Assembly: GCF_000264905.1 (NCBI RefSeq)
Contig: NW_006763146.1
Coordinates: 439,587 to 503,586 of the forward strand
DNA from: Stereum hirsutum FP-91666 SS1
Taxonomy: Eukaryota > Basidiomycota > Agaricomycetes > Russulales > Stereaceae
Direction of reading: 5' to 3'
Length of the DNA stretch: 64,000 bases
Of the stretch, positions 58,677 through 64,000 are shown piece after piece. Under the pieces are notes generated by a model that worked only from the letters and a program-made list of their open reading frames with translations, ran no database searches and was not told the DNA's origin. Position numbers and translations under genes: made by a program. Numbering within the stretch: the first letter of the stretch is position 1; each line of letters begins with the position of its first letter.

Positions 58677-61600
58677 ATGTTCGAGGTTGATTCTCGACTT
58701 AGAGTGCCGGCGGGCCAACTTAAAGTTGGACCTACTAGCACCTCTCTGAATCCTCTCCCTCTCGACCTAATCTTCCATCCGCAAACGCACAGTAATCCTA
58801 GCATTGACGACCTCCTTTCTTTCAGAACAGCACCAACACCAACACCGACGAGCCTACACCGACAAGCCAATACTTTAACCCACCTACCCACGGCTCCTCG
58901 GCCTCCAATTACGAGCGGAAATACACTCATCACCCTTCTGTCAAAGCCGCCAAGACACCGTCGATCAATTGCTTCCTTCCCTCCTCCTTCATGTTCCGCA
59001 CTACGTGGCAGAAAGTACTGCGCCGCCGTCCGTGTCTCGGAGGCGCGTCTTGACTTGTCTCTCCGTGCTTCCCCTGTCTCTGTTCTGTCTCTGTTTCTTT
59101 TCTGGAGGGAGGGAGGTTTGATTCCGTCGACGATCGACAGTTAGATCCGGAAGGAGAGATAGAGGTTATTCGGAGCTGATGGGGCCGTGAGGGGCGAGGA
59201 GCGATGAGTGGAGAGTGGAGAGTACTTGGATGCGACTCCTTTGCTCATGATCAGAGGCTGCATAGTTCACCGAGTTGAGCAGGACAAGCAGTCCGTTCTG
59301 TGGAGAATTGGTAGGAAGACATCCGTAAGCGGCCCTTATAGACTTATCAATCACGCATACATCGAGGGTATTGACTACTACGTATCCGTAACCGCTGTGA
59401 GCCATTGACAGCCATCCGTTCGTTATGTTAGCATTCACGCTGATTGTATGTTATATTCGCCAGACTCCCGAGCCGCATTTCGAAGCCTTGAGCCTCATTT
59501 CACTACCATTCTCATGGACTGGCCTGAGCGCATATATCGAGGTTTGAGATCAATAAACTACACGCAGTCACGCCTCACTCGGCGCTCCTTTATGTAGGTC
59601 AAAGAAAATGTGGCCACGGACCCACACTCGACCACGCATAAATTACTCACATTCACCTCAGGCTCGATCTGACGGTCATGAGACTATCGATCTTGGTGCT
59701 CACTCAAAGGTCAGCCGCCGGCCGGTTTAGACTTCAGGGACATTTGCGGTAAGTACTACGCGCGGGACTCTGTGGACGTTGACTTTGTTTTGTGTATTAC
59801 TTGACCGACTCGGATGGAGTCGACATACGGTTGGACAGTAAGTACGTTCGGGGACCTAATAGTAACGTTCCCGTCCTCAAAATGTTTATCCCTCCATGCC
59901 TGCCGCGGGTCTTTCTTGAAAATAGCAACATCCGCCACTCAACCCACAGCGGCCCCGAGCCTCTTTATTTTCTTCAGCCTCGCAGTATAGAATTCACCGC
60001 ATGTAAGTTCATTTAGGGAGCCATCATTGAGCATCACCATCCTGTTGAAACGTTGCCGCCTTCAGTATGCTTTTTGGGATAGGAGAGCGGCGCCGCTGAG
60101 TTACTTACTTACTTCCCGTTCTGAGTTATTCCCGTTCGGGTTCCGTGGTTCATTCATCTTCGAATTATCCCGCGCCGCAATGATCTTCGCCACGGTGATC
60201 ACGAGTATCTGGACGTCCAAAGGTCTCCAGGTCTCTCCTCGATTTATAGAGTGATGACTCGGAGTGGTGTTGGTGTTGAGAGAAGGGGTAGGTGAAGTGC
60301 CGTCGATGTCCAGTCCCCGATCGTAGGTTTTTGTCTGCGTATCTTCACACGTCTTGTTTTAACGTCTAAACCGATCTGGCAGTAAGTAACACCTTCAAAC
60401 GCCTCCCGCTTACAAGACCAGCGTCTGGATTTCTACTTCCTCTACCCCATCCAGCCACTTTCTTTTCCCCAGTCTTTCTACGCAGCTTCGAGGCCCGATA
60501 CTAGCCCGCCCTTGTACGTACGTTCTTGCGTCGCATGCGTGTACGCGTGGGAGCCACTGGCGCTGAACTAGAAGGAATGTTTCAATGGCGCCGGCATGGC
60601 TTAGAGTATACACGACGCGTCCACGGTGGAGAGGAGATGTGGGACTTCGGCCTTCTTTCGATGCTGTATGTAGATCGGATGTCCAGAAGGCAAACGTCGC
60701 CACATTATTTCTCTGTGCACTATATACAGATGCAAGAACTCACATTCCTTCCCTGGGTTTTCTTCATCTTCATCTTCAGACTCCAGCGAACAGCAACCAA
60801 TCCCCTCCCCCCCAAGACTGCATCACTTTCCCGAGTTCATCTCCATAGATCTCCATGCGATGGAAAGCCCAAACGAAAGGTCCATGGCCAGCCATTGGCG
60901 GGACACTCCATCATACGTAAACGGCATTCCCGGCGAGCAACGTACATGCATAGTCTTTTCCTGTCTCTCTCCTCTCCACGGAATATCAGCGCAATGAAAA
61001 TCGCCACCCAAAGGCCCTCAGAGTCTCGACGGTGAGGTGAACTGACGTACGGGCAACACCAATTCTGGAATATTCATGGCCTTGTTCAAGTCGTGAGCGT
61101 AGGAAAATTCATGCGCTGAACCGTTTACGCTTTGACATTCGCGATGTCCGAGTCGAACGGCGCTTCGAACGCCTTCCTACCTTCGCCCCACCCGAGCGTG
61201 CATAAGTTACCCAGGCTGAGTACCCACACACGCCACACAACCCCTGTCCACAAATCGCAACCGCAAACGTGAAAGAGATTGTATCACAGGACGAGAATAG
61301 GCCGGCTACTCAATCCGATCCGAGGGATAACCGTAATTGAGATTTGTCTGGGAGTCTGGGGACGCTCTAAGTCCGCAATACGCACTGGCCACGATGTGCG
61401 GGGAAGGAGGTCAGCTGGACGATGACGATGCTCGGTCCGGATGAGTGGGTAGATCTTACTGAGTGTTTGGGCCACGTTTTGGTTGAACGATGAGTGGCTT
61501 ACAAAAAAGAAAAATATAAGAGGATGACGGAGGGATAGAGTAGAAACGACTTTTCACCGTTGCGCCCATTGGACGAGATCAAGCGCTAGATTTTAATTTC

Positions 61601-63093
61601 AGAGGCGCTCCGCATTGCAATCGGACTCGGGGGATGGTGTGGCCCATGTGGCGTAACATACTTATTAAGAGACCTCTCGCTCTCGGGTTCCACAGTTCCT
61701 ATTCCTGGGCCGAGTGGGTCCAAGGTCCGTACGGTGCGCAGATCTGAACCCTCATCGCGAATCACAAAAGCCATACTTATAGAGCCCAATTGCAGAAGAC
61801 GAAGTTCGATGATTGCATTGCCGTCGCGTTCGAAGTGGTTCTACAGTCTTGCCGAACCATTCCTGTACGCCTCAGGCTCCCAATAGCTGCAACTCCGACC
61901 CAAGAGTTTCGCAGGCACAAGAACAGGCCGCGGTGCACGCCTCCGAGTCGTGCGTTATCCCCGCTGGAGCAGGGCGTAATATGCCAAATGCCATAGACTC
62001 GGAGTAGCACATATGCACCCGACCCATGAATTAACGAAGGCGCCGGAGATTTATTCGGAAAATCCTCGTATTTCATGGAGCACATCCAGGTGCCGCCACT
62101 GAGACAAGGCGACAATATCGAAGCCAAGGAGCGAGCGGAGTCGTATGGTATCACCTTGATAATGAGAGGATTGATGTATGCCGCTCCGGTGGGAGCCCGC
62201 GCTACGCATACGGCGAGCTTAAGCACATCTATCCTTCTGCTACACCAGGCTGCATGAAGCAGAAGCGTTCGAACGCCCGAGTCTCCACGCGAGGATTGTC
62301 TCTTAAAGTTAGAAAAGACCCGGTAGAAAGAGTTAACAGAAGATAAGTTGATGGACCCATAGGCTTGGAACGGTGCAGCTCGTTGAAGCGCGGAGACCCC
62401 TCCCCGGAGTTCCGAGGTACGTACTTCGGAGCGGGATGAAGTCCTTTATCTCGACAATAGTGTCAAGGACGCAAGTAGCAATAGGACGGCGGGGACAGAC
62501 AATCCCGTCGAATGGAACTCTGCCTTGTGAAGCAAAGACTACTACCCAAAGTTAGAGCGAAACCAGAGCAGTTAAGAGTCGCGAAGGACTTCTAGACCTG
62601 CCAGGAACAGGCAACAGGACGTTCATTGTATGCATGGAAGACAGGCCCATGTCTAACAGGTCCGTGAGTAGCGTGGTCGCAATTCTGCGAGCGGTGCCGC
62701 TGGACGTATAGGCTGTCGTCGCCATAGCTCGTACGAAAAATGGCCCCGAGCCCAACTCCGCCAGTATCGAAAAACGGCCGATAGAGGATGTGAGACACGT
62801 GGTTGGAGGGGAGGAGTACTGCAGTGTGTGAGAGCCCAGAGGAGAACTAGGAGTTATTCAGGGCCGAGAGAAGATATCGGACGCGAGGTACTGTGTCCGA
62901 TGAAACCTAAACCAGTTCTGAGGGCGAAAATCCCGAGGACATTGGGTTTAATGAGTGGAGCCAACAGGTTGAGGAACTAGAACATAACTTACAAGAAGAG
63001 GGTAGAAGAGAAGGTTCTTCATAATTCAAAGTGTGCATCACGGAAAAACAACTGAGTCGTTAGCCGAAGATAAGTCGAGACACAGAAAAATCT
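58677..63093. other. 4.4-kb gene-poor stretch
   Basis: The longest frame (58677-59144) is Pro/Thr-rich without a motif. TTACTTACTT runs occur near 60100. Frames at 60410-61035 and 61777-62226 overlap on opposite strands and show no family features. I support no gene here. Confidence 0.4.
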
Positions 63094-63248
63094 CAGTGGG
63101 TGACTTTCCGTAGCAGTCTAGGAGTGTTCCTTGACGCACAGAAGCACAAATACGAGGCTCTCAGCCAATCAGAAATCGATCTGAGCCTCTTTTCTGTGTT
63201 CTAGGTCTCTAGAACGTGCACAATCCCCCTACGGAAAGTCACCCAGTG
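63094..63248. mobile_element. 155-bp MITE-like element
   Basis: Terminal inverted repeats of 20 bp, 63094-63113 and 63229-63248, are identical except one base (CAGTGGGTGAC versus CACTGGGTGAC, then TTTCCGTAG). The interior has nested inverted pairs: GAGGCTC/GAGCCTC and CACAGAA/TTCTGTG. It would form one long hairpin. No open frame. Target duplication not evident. Confidence 0.6.
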
Positions 63249-64000
63249 ATGTTGCAACATAAACGCACATTTTGAACGGGACTTCTGATGAGACTCAGTG
63301 GTGATGCGCGCTGGAATATCACGGTATCTGTATACGCGTCGGAGGCAGAGCTATCCTGACGTCGCGGAGCCGTTTTTATAAATGCCATGTCTGAGTGAAT
63401 GCCACGGTAAAAATGTTACGAAAGTGTGGATACACACATAAGAGAAGACATACCTTCTAGAGCCGCACAAGAGCCTTTCCAGTGCAACACCCTCATATTA
63501 TATCGGCGCCTCCGCCACCCATTAGCTCACAATGTGCCACTGAGAGCGACGCTATTGCATAGAACATCAGAAGGATCGCTGGTGCGTGCACTCGCAAGAA
63601 CATCCGACGCACAAATAGGCCTAAGGATGCATCGTGTCGCAAAACAAAAGCTTGGAATTACATTATAACGTCATCAGAAGTAGTCCACCATATGCGCATC
63701 AAAGGTATCGCGAAAGTCTGCCTATAACTCAGAGCTAGGAAGTATGTCGGGGGTAAAAGGCGGACATACGGATTCTTGGTGCAGGCGTATCATCGCTGCG
63801 ATATCTTAACGGCCCAACGAATGAAAGTCTCTGCAGTACGCAGACGAAGTAGCCGCCGTGGAACCTGCGCCACGCCGCCGAAGCTTCAGGCTAGCCACAT
63901 TGAGCTACACTTGCCAGCACTTACCGAGTGGCACCGGCAAGATGTCTGTGAGACGACAGCCAAGATTGGTGGGGCGCAGCACAGATGCAGCCATTCAAAA
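63249..64000. other. Right-edge stretch, no supported gene
   Basis: Only a short frame (63426-63668) without motif. Any gene here would extend past the window. Confidence 0.4.

Overview
The window reads as nuclear DNA of a filamentous basidiomycete, most likely an Agaricomycete. Genes are broken by many short GT-AG introns, usually 50-75 nt. Several predicted proteins belong to families that are mostly or typically found in mushroom-forming fungi: DUF6593, DUF6534 seven-helix proteins, MPAB/Lcp-type ER-bound oxygenases and large degenerate F-box proteins. I rebuilt fifteen spliced or single-exon genes from frame, splice-site phase and, where possible, a paralogue in the same window. Family names come from remembered motifs, not from searches.

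Layout. 1-3.2 kb: a repeat locus with eight copies of a ~66-nt module that should fold as RNA, arranged in duplicated blocks with splice-like signals. 3.9-9.9 kb: a DUF6593 protein and a long Ser/Pro-rich disordered protein. 11.2-17.0 kb: three small-molecule enzymes, an extended SDR reductase (-), an omega-like glutathione transferase (-) and an alpha/beta hydrolase (+). 17.9-21.6 kb: two convergent F-box paralogues, each carrying one disabling-looking lesion. 22.1-24.6 kb: an MPAB/Lcp-type oxygenase (+) and a small membrane protein (-).

25.6-37.4 kb: two DUF6534 paralogues face each other around a full-length SIN3 co-repressor gene. Their exon sizes match almost exactly and include exons of 10, 12, 14, 16 and 18 nt. 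39.1-41.1 kb: a 137-residue protein consisting of little more than one PAH domain, with an intron in the same codon position as SIN3 PAH1, followed by a coiled-coil protein. 41.8-47.8 kb: an MFS transporter and a zinc-free medium-chain reductase. 52.3-55.1 kb: a bHLH transcription factor with a repeat-filled intron. 55-64 kb: gene-poor DNA holding a ~1.1-kb inverted-repeat element and a 155-bp MITE-like element.

The most unusual items are the structured-RNA repeat family at the left end, the stand-alone PAH protein close to SIN3, and the conserved micro-exon architecture of the DUF6534 pair. All functions are inferred from sequence; nothing here has been checked against expression data or databases.
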